DNA of 64,000 bases from Gnetum montanum (lineage: Eukaryota > Streptophyta > Gnetopsida > Gnetales > Gnetaceae), in contig MNCI01022655.1 in the NCBI GenBank assembly GCA_015680685.1, forward strand, positions 722,050 to 786,049, read 5' to 3'. The position numbers and the translations under genes were made by a program. Under the pieces are notes generated by a model. That model was not told the origin of the DNA. It was given only the letters and a program-made list of their open reading frames with translations, and made no database searches. Numbering within the stretch: position 1 is the stretch's first letter; each line of letters begins with the position of its first letter. Shown piece after piece: positions 45,898 to 57,439 of this stretch.

Positions 45898-46991
45898 TAT
45901 TGACCTTTGTAGTATGTCAAAACCTTAAGGAAAATGGAAAATATAGAATGTTGTGGAATGTTATGCTTTTGTAGGGCATGAAGGAGAGCTCAAGGAATGA
46001 CAGCTACAAAGATATCTTTAAGAGGAGACTCCAATGACTCAAGGGAGAATGGAAGAGTAAAAGGACTACAAGCTAAAAGAAGATGCTTTAGGAATCAAGA
46101 GGAAGCTTTCAGAATCAAAGTTAAAAAGTTGAGAAGATGTCTCCTAGGAATATAAGTCATCTTGAACAAAGTGAAGTTGACTCAAAGAAGAAATCTCCCA
46201 AAAATAGGAGATGTCTCCTTTCAAGAGAAGATGTCTTCATAGAGATGTCCCACTTTTAGTAGAGACATCTTTCTAGAATTAAAGTTAGTTTTAGAGAGAT
46301 TTCCAAATCTTGAAGGAGATGTATTCATTAGCTATTAGATAATTGTTGCATGAATTATAAGGTGATTTTGAAAAATTTGAGGCTATAAGAATACTTAATT
46401 CTCATGGGTATCAAGCAAGTATTGTGTATGAATTATCACTATCAAAGTAATCATTGTATATTATACTTGTGTACTTCATTTGTAAAATCATTTTCTTAAT
46501 TGATTGTTGAATTGTTCTTCAATGTAAAAGGATCTACAAAGTGAGTTACATTCTTTTCTTATGATATTATTTCTCTCTTGTTGCCTTGCTAGGATTGATG
46601 TGCTTCTTGTAAGTAGGCATTGTAATCGATCTTGTTGGGATTCTACAGGATTAAGTGTTTGTGTAGCATCAAAACATTCTGGAGTAGAGCTCAATTTGTA
46701 AAGGTTATGAGATCTTTGAAGCCACATTCTAAGATTGTTGGAGCCTTGTAGGATTGAGTGGTTTTCTAGTGAGTAAACACTTTGGAGTAGAGCTTAGATC
46801 TTGTATAGGGTGTAGTATCCTTCAAACCACATTTCAGAGAAACAAAGTCCAAAGATATGCAAGTGATCTACCCTTTGAGTGTGGACTACCCAAGTTTGAG
46901 AACCTCATTAAATTTTGTTATGATTTTTGTTGTTGTTTAATTTTTATTTGGGGAACTTATTCACCCCCCTTCTCTAAGTTCTTCATTCTCA
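45898..46991 (+). repeat. Element D 5' LTR (1094 bp)
   Basis: The head is 'TATTGACCTT' (from TGTT..), the tail '..CATTCTCA'. It shares 'agtatgtcaaaaccttaagg', 'ttttgtagggcatgaaggaga' and the array region with the 3' LTR. TATA-like 'CTATAAGAA' is at 46383-46391. The last 450 bp are the family's R/U5 blocks, seen in reverse at 42, 25701 and 29285. Confidence 0.9.
46135..46270. promoter_or_regulatory. U3 8-mer array in element D 5' LTR
   Basis: AGATGTCT lies at 46135, 46209 and 46229, and AGACATCT at 46263, with one-base variants between. It ends about 115 bp before the TATA-like box at 46384. Confidence 0.7.
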
Positions 46992-46993
46992 AG

Positions 46994-47006
46994 TGGTATA
47001 AGAGCC
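46994..47006 (+). other. Element D primer-binding site, iMet type
   Basis: TGGTATAAGAGCC stands two bases after the LTR end, against TGGTATCAGAGCC for plant initiator tRNA-Met. Confidence 0.85.
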
Positions 47007-47045
47007 TGGTACTCTTTCAGTTGACATCAATTCAAAGAGTGAACT

Positions 47046-48560
47046 ATGAAGGGAACATCATACACAAAGCTACCAATGTTCAATGGGTTTGAATTCACCT
47101 ATTAGAAGGCAAGGATGCAAGGATTCTTCAAGTCTATGGAGGTTGAAGTATGAAAGTACATCTTGAAAGGTTACACACCACCCATTGATAGTGCAACAAA
47201 GGCCATCAAGCCCCAGAGCAAGTGGACACAAGAAGAAAGAGATAAATTTATGCATGACTCTAAGGATAAAATTTTTTTATATTGTGCATTGAATAAATCC
47301 AAATTTAATAGATTAGTTAGATGTAAAATGATGAAAGAAATTTGGGAAACTTTAGAGGGTACCTATTAGGAAACTTCAATAGTTAAGAAATATAAGCTCT
47401 TAGTTTTGCAAAGTGAGTATGATAAACTCATAATGAGAGAAGGTGAAAAAAATAAAAGATTATTTCTGTAGACAAAATGATCTTGTTATGGCTTTTCAAG
47501 GTATTAGCAAATATTTTTTTGAAAGTGATATCATAATAAAAATGATTAGAACTCTTCAATCCGAGTTTAGAGAAAAGTTTACTACCATGGAGGAAATTAG
47601 AGATTTCTCAGTTATAAAATTCTAAGAGCTTTAAACTAATATTATTGCTTATGAAATGAGCCTCATAAGTAAAGGAGAAATTAAAGAAAAACCCATTGCT
47701 CTAAAATATATGTCCAAGGAAAAGGAACCTAAGGAGCAAGATGAGAGTAATGAAGAAGAAATAGCTCTTCTTTTAAGAAGACTGCAGAGGCTTAGGAAAA
47801 AAATTGAATAAGAGCTCAAATTAGTAGAGATCCAATCAATTCAAAGGTAAGAAAAGAGGTAAAAAATTTTCAAGTTCTAGTTTTGATTCTTCTTCTATAG
47901 AATGTTGGGTTTGTAGTGGAAGAGGCCATGTGGCCTTCAAATGTCCTAGTAATGGCAGGTGGCAAAGAAAGGAGAGAAATGATATGGAACTAGAAAAGAA
48001 AAACTTCTACATAAGTTGGGATGGTGGTAAAGAAAGTGAAGAAGAGGTGGATGAGGCCACAAAAGATTCACATCTCATTTTCATGGCTCTCACAGATGAT
48101 AAGGTTGGTAGCTTAGATGACGAGTTCGAAAATGAAGAACAAAGGTATGAAATTTTATGTAATGAACTCTTATCTTTTTAAAATATTTTTACAAAGTTTA
48201 GTAAACAAGTAAAAATTAAGGATCAAGAAATTTCTCCATTAAATTCAAAAATTTTAGACCTTACAAAAGAAATATAAGACCTTAGGGCTAAGAATAAAAA
48301 GTTAACCAAGTCTTGTGAGTAGATGACAGAAGAGCTAGTAGATGTAAAACTTGTGAATGAAAGGCTGGTTAAAGGGAAAGAGTCCCTTTGGATGGTCTTA
48401 GGACAAGGAATAAGTCACTATGATAAGAGTGGGTTTGGATGTTGTACACAAGACAAATCATCTACACCAAATTCATCTTAGACAGAGGTAACTCCAAAGA
48501 ATGAAGAATCAACAGGCATCATAAATCAACCAAGAGAAACTTCAAGGTATGATCATTTAA
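47046..48560 (+). pseudogene. Element D gag, copia type, broken
   Basis: The ATG at 47046 opens 'MKGTSYTKLPMFNGFEF', followed by a stop and 'KARMQGFFKSMEVEV'. The gag core then reads 'DKIFLYCALNKSKFNRLV' and 'MMKEIWETLEGTY' to 47369, and 'DIIIKMIRTLQSEFREKF' at 47443-47625 after a frameshift. A CCHC zinc knuckle 'CWVCSGRGHVAFKCP' lies at about 47904-47946 (all Cys/His kept). An acidic stretch, a coiled-coil-like tail ('KILDLTKEI*DLRAKNKKL', about 48250-48310) and 'HYDKSGFGCC' near 48420 follow. This is the long-tailed gag seen in Sirevirus-like copia elements. Gag would package the RNA; stops and shifts show it is dead. Confidence 0.85.
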
Positions 48561-49309
48561 CCTTTATCATTTAACTAGTATAGGAATGTAAGATTTTATT
48601 ACTATCATAAATTTTGGAATAAGCAATGGGAGTGAAATTTAAAGTTTTATCATTGAATATCTACTCATACCATAAGATTTCTTGGTCTTACCAAAATGCA
48701 TCGAGAAAGGAAACTATGCAGGACCATAGGAAGAATTGGACAACTCAAAAGGATAAGGGGGTTAATAAAGAATGGAGAGTCAAAAGGAAGGAATAGGGAA
48801 ATTAGGAGACCCTCTTCAACAAATTCATAAGAGGAAACCAAGGCTTGGAAATTGAAAAAGTCTATGTAAGAAGAGAAATCTCGAAAGAGGAATCTTGTTC
48901 TCTAGCATTCTAGGCAACTTCATTCTCCTCAGTAAGAAAGGTAAGTAAAGGTAAATATTTGATTTATTTCATGTATGTTTTAAGACTATAATCCTTGGAA
49001 ACCATTCCTAAACCTTATCCTATTGAGCCTCTTCTAGAGGAGACATCTTCCTAAAGATGTCTTCTCCCAAAAGGAGACATCTACATGGAGATTTTTACTC
49101 CTGAAATGAGACGTCTTCTTGTGATAACCTTTAGTGTGGCAGAGACGTATACTCTAAAAAGGAGATGTCTAGATGATTTTTAAAAATGGATGACATGTCT
49201 ATCTTCCAAAATAGATGTTTTTTTTCTCATTAAAATCCTTTTTTTAGCATAGTTATAAAAAATTCAAGCCCTCTTTTTGTCCATTTTCATCAAAGATGAT
49301 TATGAGGAG
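48561..49309. other. Element D spacer between gag and second ORF
   Basis: Where protease and integrase should start there is only non-coding-looking sequence. It includes a second, internal cluster of the 8-mer at 49041 (AGACATCT), 49055 (AGATGTCT) and 49075 (AGACATCT), so the motif is not limited to the LTR. Confidence 0.55.
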
Positions 49310-50240
49310 ATGACTAGGGCACCACTAGCAATAACAATTTAAGCAGCTATGGCACATAAGAAGGTTGGAATGTTAAGGACACTACCTATGAAGTTTAGGG
49401 GATAATCCACAAGCACTCCAAGCACTAACACTTCCTAGTTTAGATCTACGAATGCTTAGCACCAGTTTGAGGTAATGCAAACCATGAATATTATCTCTAA
49501 ACTTTCTTTGTCCTTTCCTCTACATAGGTAGCAAGCTCTAATTTGTTATTTTCAAGTTTTGAACTAGGCTACTTTTATTGCTATTGATTTCATGGTTCTT
49601 GAAGCTCTTATTAGAGAATTCTTTTGTAACATCATTATTATTGATGCTACCATCGGGGAATTTATTACTATGGTTGGGGGTTTAGAGATTAATGTGTGTC
49701 CCCAAGTAGTAAATGCACTAGATATTTCTAGCACTAATGTTTTTTAGGTTTTCATTAATTCTACGAATGATATTTTTTTGAATGGTATAATTCCCATCAC
49801 ACAGGATGAGTTCTATGATGCCTTGTTTAGTGAGTCAGTGTCTTTTGATAGAGGTAGAATTTATAGGAACAAGATGTCTCAAGATGCTTCCACCTTTTCC
49901 ATTATTATTCTATATAACATTATTGTAAAAGGGGGAAGCTATAGCTATTTTTTGTCATTGCAAGATTTTTTTCTCTACTACCTACTTATAGGACAACCAG
50001 TAGACTTGGATCATACTCTTTGCTATGACATGTTGATAATGTTTACCAAAGAGAGGATCTTTGGGTATCCTCACCTCATTAGTCTATTGATTCACTAGAG
50101 GGGTATGCCCATTATGGTGATGCATTTTCTCAAAGGTAAGAGGAGCCTTGGAGAGTATGTAAACAAGAGGAGATCCATCCATGTAGATGATGCAGACCAA
50201 GCACTGGGCTATCCTAGAAGAAGAGATTAGCATCATCATC
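49310..50240 (+). pseudogene. Element D second ORF, similar to 'putative plant transposon protein' domain
   Basis: One phase runs from the ATG at 49310 to about 50240 with several point stops, mostly TAG/TAA/TGA at Gln/Trp-like sites; the block 49778-50098 is fully open. An N-terminal 'QFEVMQTMNIISKLSL' is followed by 'LEALIREFFCNIIIIDATI' and 'VGGLEINVCPQVVNALDI', matching the '(V)REFYANL ... INRLLGL' pattern of the plant transposon-protein domain (Pfam PF20167, recalled from memory). Later, 'FFLYYLLIGQPVDLDHTL' and 'RIFGYPHLISLLIH' fit its 'LLYAILTG..I..G.LI..E' and 'FPSLIT.LC' part. Function of the family is unknown. Its presence after copia gag, in place of pol, is unusual. Confidence 0.65.
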
Positions 50241-51420
50241 TAGGACCTCTCCTTAGTTAAGTAGGTCCAAATCTATTGGTGCATACATGAGATCATCCTT
50301 TAAGAATCTACTTCTTCCATTTACTCATACTATTGGGATGACTGGTAGGAATCTCTCTTACTTCCATAAGAGAATATATGCTACTGGAGTACCTCTTCCT
50401 TTTGATGGATAGAAATTTAAGAAGACCATATTTCCTTTTATTTCAAATAGTTAGGAATACCTTCTTGCCCCACATAGGCATTTAGTAGCAACTAGACCTT
50501 CTTGTGCCTATGACTTGGGAAATGCATTAGATTCAGATGAACCATCATAGGCATTTATCTAGGGGAAGCAGCCTAGACCTAGTGTTCCACTTTAGGGTGA
50601 TGCTCCTAGATCATTTGAGCAGTAGGCCATGGAGATCATTTTTTGAACTTAATCTCAATGAAGGCCTAGAATTGACTTTACGTAGCAGTGGAAGGGAGCT
50701 TCCTAATCTTCTTAGCCATCTCCAGCTCATCCAAATTCACCATCTTCATGTCATTTTTGAGTGAAGCTTCATATACAAAGGGGTCCCATCCAAATTTCAT
50801 CTTCAGATGATGATATTAATTAACATATGACCAGCACTAGCACTAATAGAAATGATGACAAGGATGAGACGTATAGATCATCCAAATTTATAGCTACTTT
50901 AGATGATGAGTTCAATTGTGCAATCGAGGTCAATAGTTAGAATCCTTGGGTGTTCTTTCTCCTTTCTATTGATGTCAGAAAAGGGGGAGATAGTACTAAT
51001 GTATAGATATGTGATTTTTTGTGGATTTGCACATATGTGATTTTTGTATGAGGATTTATTAGTGGTTATGTGATTTTTGTATGAGGATGTATTAGTGGCC
51101 ATATTGTATGGATAGTTTGGGAATAGCTTGAATGAAAAATTTGTGATAAAGATAGATGGTGGTTCTTGGTTATCTATTTGTGGTGCATTTTTTATGGAGA
51201 TGGGATTTGCCTTTATTAGCATTCTTTTATTAGTTGAGTTTCTTTTTCATTTTTACTCGATCTCTACCCTACACCTTAGGCTTTAGAGCCTTTATCCTAG
51301 TCCCTAGCTACCATTGGAATTTATATGTCTTAATATTTTTTAATGGTTATTGTTATTATTTATTGGTTTATTAACTCACCCATTTTCTTATGTTTTGGAC
51401 ATCACCAAAAAGGTAGACAT
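50241..51420 (+). other. Element D 3' interior
   Basis: This is degenerate continuation of the second-ORF region (Pro/Ser/Arg-rich fragments to about 50990, including an open block 50537-50764). A purine tract 'GAAAAGGGGGAGAT' lies at 50978-50991. The element ends with 'CACCAAAAAGGTAGACAT' before the 3' LTR, a decayed form of the 'CACCAAAAAGGGGGAGAT' tract common before plant copia LTRs. No integrase or RT motif was found. Confidence 0.55.
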
Positions 51421-52478
51421 TGTTAACCTTCTAGTATGTCAAAACCTTAAGGAAAACAGAGAACAAAAACTGTTGTGGAATGTGATGCTTTTGTAGGGCA
51501 TGAAGGAGACCTTAAATAATGACATCTATAAAGATATCTCTAAGATGAGAGTACAAGGACTTAAGGGAGCATGGATGAATAAAAGGACTACAAGTTGAAA
51601 GAAGATGCTCCAATAATCAAGAAGAAGCTTTGAGAATCAAAGTTCAAAAGCTAAGAAGACATCTACCAAGAATAGAAGATTTCTTGACCGAAGTGAAGTT
51701 GACTCAAAGAAGATGTCTCCTAAAAATAGGAGACATTTCCTTTCAAGAGAAGACATATCCATAGAAACATCCCACTTTTAATAGAGATGTTTTTCCAGAA
51801 TTAAAATTAGTTTCAGAGAGACATCCCAATCTCAAAGAAGACATCTTTACTAGCTATAAGGTAGCTGTTGCATGAATTTAAAGATGATTTCAAAACTTCA
51901 AGTTTATAAAAGACTTCATTCTCTTGAGTATCATGCAAGTATTCTGCATGAATTATTACTACCAAAGTAATCATTGTATATTGTACTTGTGTACTTCATT
52001 TGTAAAATCATTTGCTTGCTTGATTATTAAATTGTGCTTTCTTTCCTTGTGATTTTATTTCTCTCTTGTTGCCCTATTGGGGTTGATGTGCTTCTTATGA
52101 GAAGGAATCTTTATTGAGCTTGTTAGGATCTTGCAGGATTAAATGTTTATGTAGCATAAAAATACTCTAGAGTGGAGATCAATTTGTAAAGGTTGTAGGA
52201 TCCTTGAAACCACATTCTAAGCTTGTTGGGACCTTGTGAGGTTGAGTGGTTTCACAAAAAAGAAACACTCTAGAACAAAGCTTAGAGCTTGCATAGGGTG
52301 TGATACCTTTCAAGCTACATTTTAGAGAAATGACGTCCAGAGGTGTGCAAGTGATCTACCCTCTAAGTGTAGATTACCCAAGTTGGGGAACCATGTTAAA
52401 TTTGGTTGTGGATTTTATTGCTATTTAATTTTGATTTTTGGAAATTATTCATTTCCCCTTATAAGTTCTCGATCCTTA
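51421..52478 (+). repeat. Element D 3' LTR (1058 bp)
   Basis: The head is TGTTAACCTT, the tail '..CGATCCTTA'. A TATA box TATAAAA is at 51905-51911. Exact 8-mers lie at 51657 (AGACATCT), 51711 (AGATGTCT) and 51839 (AGACATCT), with several one-base variants between. It is followed by the target duplicate GAGCT. Confidence 0.9.
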
Positions 52479-52491
52479 GAGCTTGGAAGCA

Positions 52492-53103
52492 CCTAGATCG
52501 TGAGGCTAACGATGGAACACAACCTATTGGCTTCAACAAAATTAAGACTTCATCGGTGCAACTTCTTGTGCATTTTAGGAACATACACTTGTAGATCATT
52601 TGAACTCTATTTTATCAGAAATTCCATTATTTTAATAAAATACACCTAGATCATGAGGTTGACCATGGAACACAACCTATTGGCTTCAACAAACTTTAGA
52701 CTTCATCGGTGCAACTTCTTGTGAATTTTAGGAACATACACTTGTAGATCATTTGAACTCTATTTTATCATCAAATCAATTATTTTAATAAAATACACCT
52801 AGATCATGAGGCTGACCATGGAACACAACCTATTAGCTTCAAAAAACTTTAGACTTCATTGGTGTAACTTCTTGTGCATTTTAGGAACATACACTTGTAG
52901 ATCATTTGAACTCTATTTTATCAGTAATTTTGTTATTTTAATATAATATACCTAGATCATGAGGCTGACCATGGAACACAACCTATTGGCTTCAACAAAC
53001 TTTAGACTTCATTGATCCAACTTCTTATGAATTTTAGGAACATACACTTGTAGATCATTTGAACTCTATTTTATCAGCAATTCCATTGTTTTAACAAAAT
53101 ACA
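52492..53103. repeat. Four tandem repeats of 153 bp
   Basis: 'cctagatc' starts units at 52492, 52645, 52798 and 52951, an exact 153-bp spacing. Each unit reads on through 'ggaacacaacctattggctt', 'acttgtagatcatttgaact' and an AT-rich end. The related LTR-like region at 59066-59200 has a single copy, so the array is an expansion inside an H-type LTR. Confidence 0.9.
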
Positions 53104-55349
53104 TAGTTTATTTGTTTGTGAAAGTTAATTATTTGAATCTTATAAGTTCATTTTGTGCACTTTATCTCATTTTAGATATTCAAATCTTTAAAATTTATTT
53201 ACATCTATTTACAATTTCTATGTCCTTGGGTGATTGACAAGACTATCTAGGGTGCTTCAGATCCTATTTTTAGAGACCCTTGGGATTCAAGGTTAAACTA
53301 TTTCACTTGGAATTTTTGGTTTTCTAACAACAAAATGTTTTAGGCATTACAACTACAACCAATAGTCTTGACCATTTCAATCCTAATCTACATCTGGAGT
53401 TCCTTAATAAAAAGAGAATTATGACGAGTTGTGTTGAAGATGCTAAAAATGGTAAAAGAGCTCTCATAGAAGTTTACAATCTAAAGGGAATTAATGAGTT
53501 ATAAATTTTGATTTATCTTATTGATATTTTTCTTATTTATTTATTATTTATTTATTTTCTTTTATGGTATTTATGTGATAGTGCATTCTAGGCTATAGAT
53601 TGGACTAGGGGAAGATACAAGAGAGACAACTCTAGAAAGTGATAATGTGGAAACTATAGAACTAAGTTCCAAGGTTTAACCTTAATCATACATTATTTAT
53701 TTATTTATTCCTATTATGTTTTATTAGAAACACTGCATAGAAAAATGTTCAAGTGGAAAAGTTATGAGTAATTAGAAAAGAAAGGGAAAAGAGTCAGAGG
53801 TAAGTTGATTAATAGATAGCAAATATATGCTTCTAGAGTACTTCCCTTTTTATTTGTTCATATGTTATGACATGTTGGTGTAGGTGTTTGTGGATCAAAG
53901 ATACTTCATTTGGATGTTGGGGAAGGATTCTTTGCACAAATATGATTTTAAGAGAGCTCTAATCCCACCTCCAAAATCTCCTTGCATGTCATCTCTACAT
54001 GTGACTCTGGTAAAGGGTTCTATATCATAGGCCATGCCAACATCCTTTGTTCTTGGATTTGTTAGCATAACCCCCTTCATTACCATCATGGTTTCACCTT
54101 TCTTCTTAGGATAGATGATGGTTTCTGTAGAGGAGGAACTTGTTCTTCTTAAAAATCTAGGTGTTTGGATTGTGAAGAATACTTCCCACTTTGTCTATGA
54201 GGAGTTGTATCACTTGAGGGAGTGTAAGTCTTGTGAATTCAAGAATGATTATGAGTTGGTTTAGGTTGGTGATGCATGTGCTTTTCATGCTATCCTTGAT
54301 GGTGCTCTAGAGGTTAGTAGGAAGTTGGACAAATTTTAGAAGAATCGTGGAGTACTACATGTTTAGCTTGGTACTTGTTGAACTATGAGTGGATACTTAA
54401 AATTGAAAATGATTGAATTCATGTAAGTAGTTATTATTTTCTATTCTCTCCTCTCTTTTCTTTTTCTTATGCTTATGGACCTAATCTTGCACATATAAAG
54501 GAAGGAGAAGGAATGGTAAGAAGACATGGTAGAATGAACCCTTCAAGTGAATTTGTTGGAATTTGAACTTGTAAAGGTTGATGAAGTGTAGGTAGTAGTG
54601 AAAAGTGTCATCAAATACATTAGGTAACTATGCAATGATTTGATTGGATTATAGGTTGTAATCAACAAGGATGATGCTACCAAGGAAGAATGTAAGGCCC
54701 AGTCCAAAGCTATCATAGATCGACTTAAATTTTTTAAACTGGATGAACAATTTTCCTTTTTATAGCTACTTTCAATATTGCTCTTCTTGTTGTATCTCAT
54801 TTATATATTAATAATAAAACTTAATATTACATATATGTTATTTTTTTTCTATCTTCTACTTTAACTCGTAAATTGTGGTTTTCTTAGTTACCACATGTGA
54901 CATCCTGTTTCTTGATTTTGATGAAATACAATCATTCATTGTGTAAGTCATTGCATTGATTGAAAATAACTTAATCACTCTTTCAACTTGAAATATAATG
55001 ATGAATGAATATAGATTGAATAGAAAGGAAAAAAATAGAAACTTTATTAATAAAAGGTTGGCACACTATAATGCCCTCTAGGTTATCTTCCTATGATACT
55101 TAGAACCTTCGAGGAAATCTAGCACTACCACCATGGTTAGGCTATCTAGTTGAAGGGGTGTTTAGTTGCTTATTGTTCTAATTCACCTAGCTCTCATCCC
55201 TTCCCAATCTTGGCTCTACAACTCCATGATGATATGACCTTTAAGCCCAGCCTTAAATGCCATAGGTTAAACCCATTCTCGAGGGGTATCATGAATAGTT
55301 GCAACTCCTCATAATGAGGCACCCCTTCTTTCATAGGCTAGTTACATAA
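53104..55349. other. H-type LTR remnant and unassigned decayed sequence
   Basis: The part 53215-53320 ('ccttgggtgattgacaagac', 'gacccttgggattcaaggtt') aligns with 59330-59412 of element H, continuing the array's LTR context. After 53320 the match ends; no primer site follows. Plus-strand coding-like pieces occur at 54110-54330 ('VSVEEELVLLKNLGVW', 'EELYHLRECKSCEF') but no family is recognised. The stretch 54900-55349 holds nothing identifiable. Confidence 0.45.
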
Positions 55350-57170
55350 TTAATAATATAATTCCTCCCTTAATAAGGATGGAATGTTACAAGTGTATGG
55401 GAACTCAAAGCAAAAAGTGAAAGGTTGGATTTCACTAATATAGAGATGATAGCAACACTAGCCTCATGTGTATTTGAAGCTTCATCAAAATGAATAATAG
55501 CTTTGTAACCTTCAAGAATACTCTTGATAATATTGACATATTCATCTGGGAACTTAGGATCTATTATTACATTGTCTTCGATTGAGGAAGAGGCTAGTTG
55601 TGTAGCTATGGCTTGGCCTTTGTTTGAAACTTGCAATTCATATTATAAGTTAAACTTAACTACTATAGCTTTTCATTTGGCTATTCTACTACTCATAAAT
55701 GTTACATGTGATGATCCTTAGTACATTATCATTGCATATGATGTTGACTTATGTTCTAAAAAGGCAATGCCTCCATTTCTTTAAGGAGCATACTAAGACT
55801 AAACAATGCTTTTTGACATTAATATATTTGGTCTCATAAGCTATTAATGCATGGTTTAGATGAAAGATTAGTATATCTATCTCATCCTCTCGTTTCTAAT
55901 AGAGCAAGGAAGTGATGGATGTATTTTAGATTACAAGATAAATAGAGAATGACTTATTCATTTGAGGTAGGTGCATGGTTGGCAATTTAGCTAACTCTTG
56001 CTTAATATTGTAGAAGGCTACTTAGCATTCATTTGTTCATTCAAAATGAATCCCTTTCTTGATAAATGTTGCATGGGTTATAACTTCTCTATAAGCCTCA
56101 AGATAAATCTATGAATGAATTGTAACCTACCTTGCAAACAATGTAACTCCTTAAGGTTATTAGGCATTGTCAAGTGATTTATAACTTTAACTTTGTCTAG
56201 ATCAACATGTATTCATACTTTTGACACTATAAAATTAAGCATTTTTCTTATTTTGACATCAAAGACACACTTGGGATTTACTCAAAGCTCATACTTGAGA
56301 CAATGTTGAAGGATCATATTAAAGTCTTATGCATAGTTGACTGCCTCTTTAAATTTTATCATAATATCATTCACATGATCATTGAGTAATCCTAACATGA
56401 AATCATTGAGGATGTAGGTCATAGCCCTTTTATATGTTCCACCTACATTCCTTAAACCAAATGACATCATAGTGTAACAAAAGATTCCCCAAGGGATTAT
56501 GATAGTTGTATATAGTTGATGTTATAGGTTAATCCTAACTTGGTTATACTCATAAAACCCATCCATGAAGGATAGCAATGCATGGACAACAATTGTATTA
56601 ATAAGTTGATTAATAGTTGGTAGAGGGGAATCATCTTTAATGGTTTACTTATTAAGGTCATGAAATTCTATGCATATATGGAGGCTTCCATTCTTTTTAG
56701 GCACTACCACAATGTTGGATACCTAGTCTACATAGTCAATGATTCTAATGAATCTAGCTTGATATAGCTTTTTAATTTCTTCACAAATAGCTAATGCTAA
56801 GTTAGGTCGAATATTGAAAACCTTTTAGTTAATAGGTTTTATACTGGTATCTAGTATGATGTTGTGCTAGATAAGACGTGGATCAAGTCTAGGTAGGTCC
56901 CATAGGATGAACTGAAAGCTTTGATATTATCTTGTAATATTTTATGAATATCCTAAGTAAGTCTAGGTTCCATTATATGACTTAATTTCACAGTCTTCTC
57001 CTTAGCATTATGTATTGTGATAGGAAATTCTACTAATGGATCCTCAATAATATCATTGGCTTATAGGTTTAGGATTTTTACTACATAATCTGGCCATTCC
57101 AATGTCTTCTCAATTGTTGCTATGTATTCCTAAAAATTACAGGGTTCAAAGTTTAGGAACTCTTGGTTAA
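55350..57170 (-). pseudogene. Tat-like Ty3/gypsy pol fragment (RT, RNase H, second RNase H)
   Basis: The minus strand, upstream to downstream, first gives 'LALAICEEIKKLYQARFIR' and 'VSNIVVVPKKNGSLHICIEF' (about 56640-56830). It continues with 'LLSFMDGFYEYNQV' (about 56550), 'IPWGIFCYTMMSFGLRNVG' (about 56430-56500) and 'DHVNDIMIK' (the YVDD box, altered, near 56360). RNase H region 'LKELHCLQGRLQFIHRFI' is at about 56090-56150. Finally comes 'ATQLASSSIEDN', 'KFPDEYVNII', 'AIIHFDEASNTHEA' (55370-55636), which fits the additional archaeal-type RNase H after the main one that marks the Tat group. Integrase is missing to the left, gag to the right. Confidence 0.8.
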
Positions 57171-57439
57171 TTGATCAAGTGATATTACTAAATGGTCTAG
57201 TGAAATGTAGGGGTAGGTTGATTCATCACCATATCTTCATTAGTCAATCTTGCATACCAAAAATAATATATTATTGTAGCTATAATATCCCAATGTTTTC
57301 TAGTGTAGCAATTTTATGCTGGGCAGCATATCCTAGAAGGCTAGCATTTTTTTCTTCATATTTCATAGCTTATTTCATTGCCATTTTTCCATGGTCAGCT
57401 TTTCCAATTAGCATTTTTTAGTAGTAAATCCTACTAGTG
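57171..57439. other. Junction between Tat-like pol and element H LTR
   Basis: The right part of the reverse gypsy gene dissolves here ('LTNEDMVMNQPTPTFH' near 57200-57240 on the minus strand). The exact boundary with the forward element H LTR was not found. Confidence 0.35.

Larger units (their letters stand above)
45898..52478 (+). mobile_element. Element D: complete copia-type element, gag + extra ORF, TSD GAGCT
   Basis: Two LTRs (45898-46991, 51421-52478) flank a 4.4-kb interior. An iMet-type primer site is at 46994-47006, a decayed polypurine tract lies before the 3' LTR, and perfect 5-bp duplications GAGCT stand at 45893-45897 and 52479-52483. The interior encodes copia gag (47046 to about 48560) and a second ORF (49310 to about 50240). 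No protease, integrase, reverse transcriptase or RNase H could be found in it, so it was non-autonomous. Confidence 0.9.
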
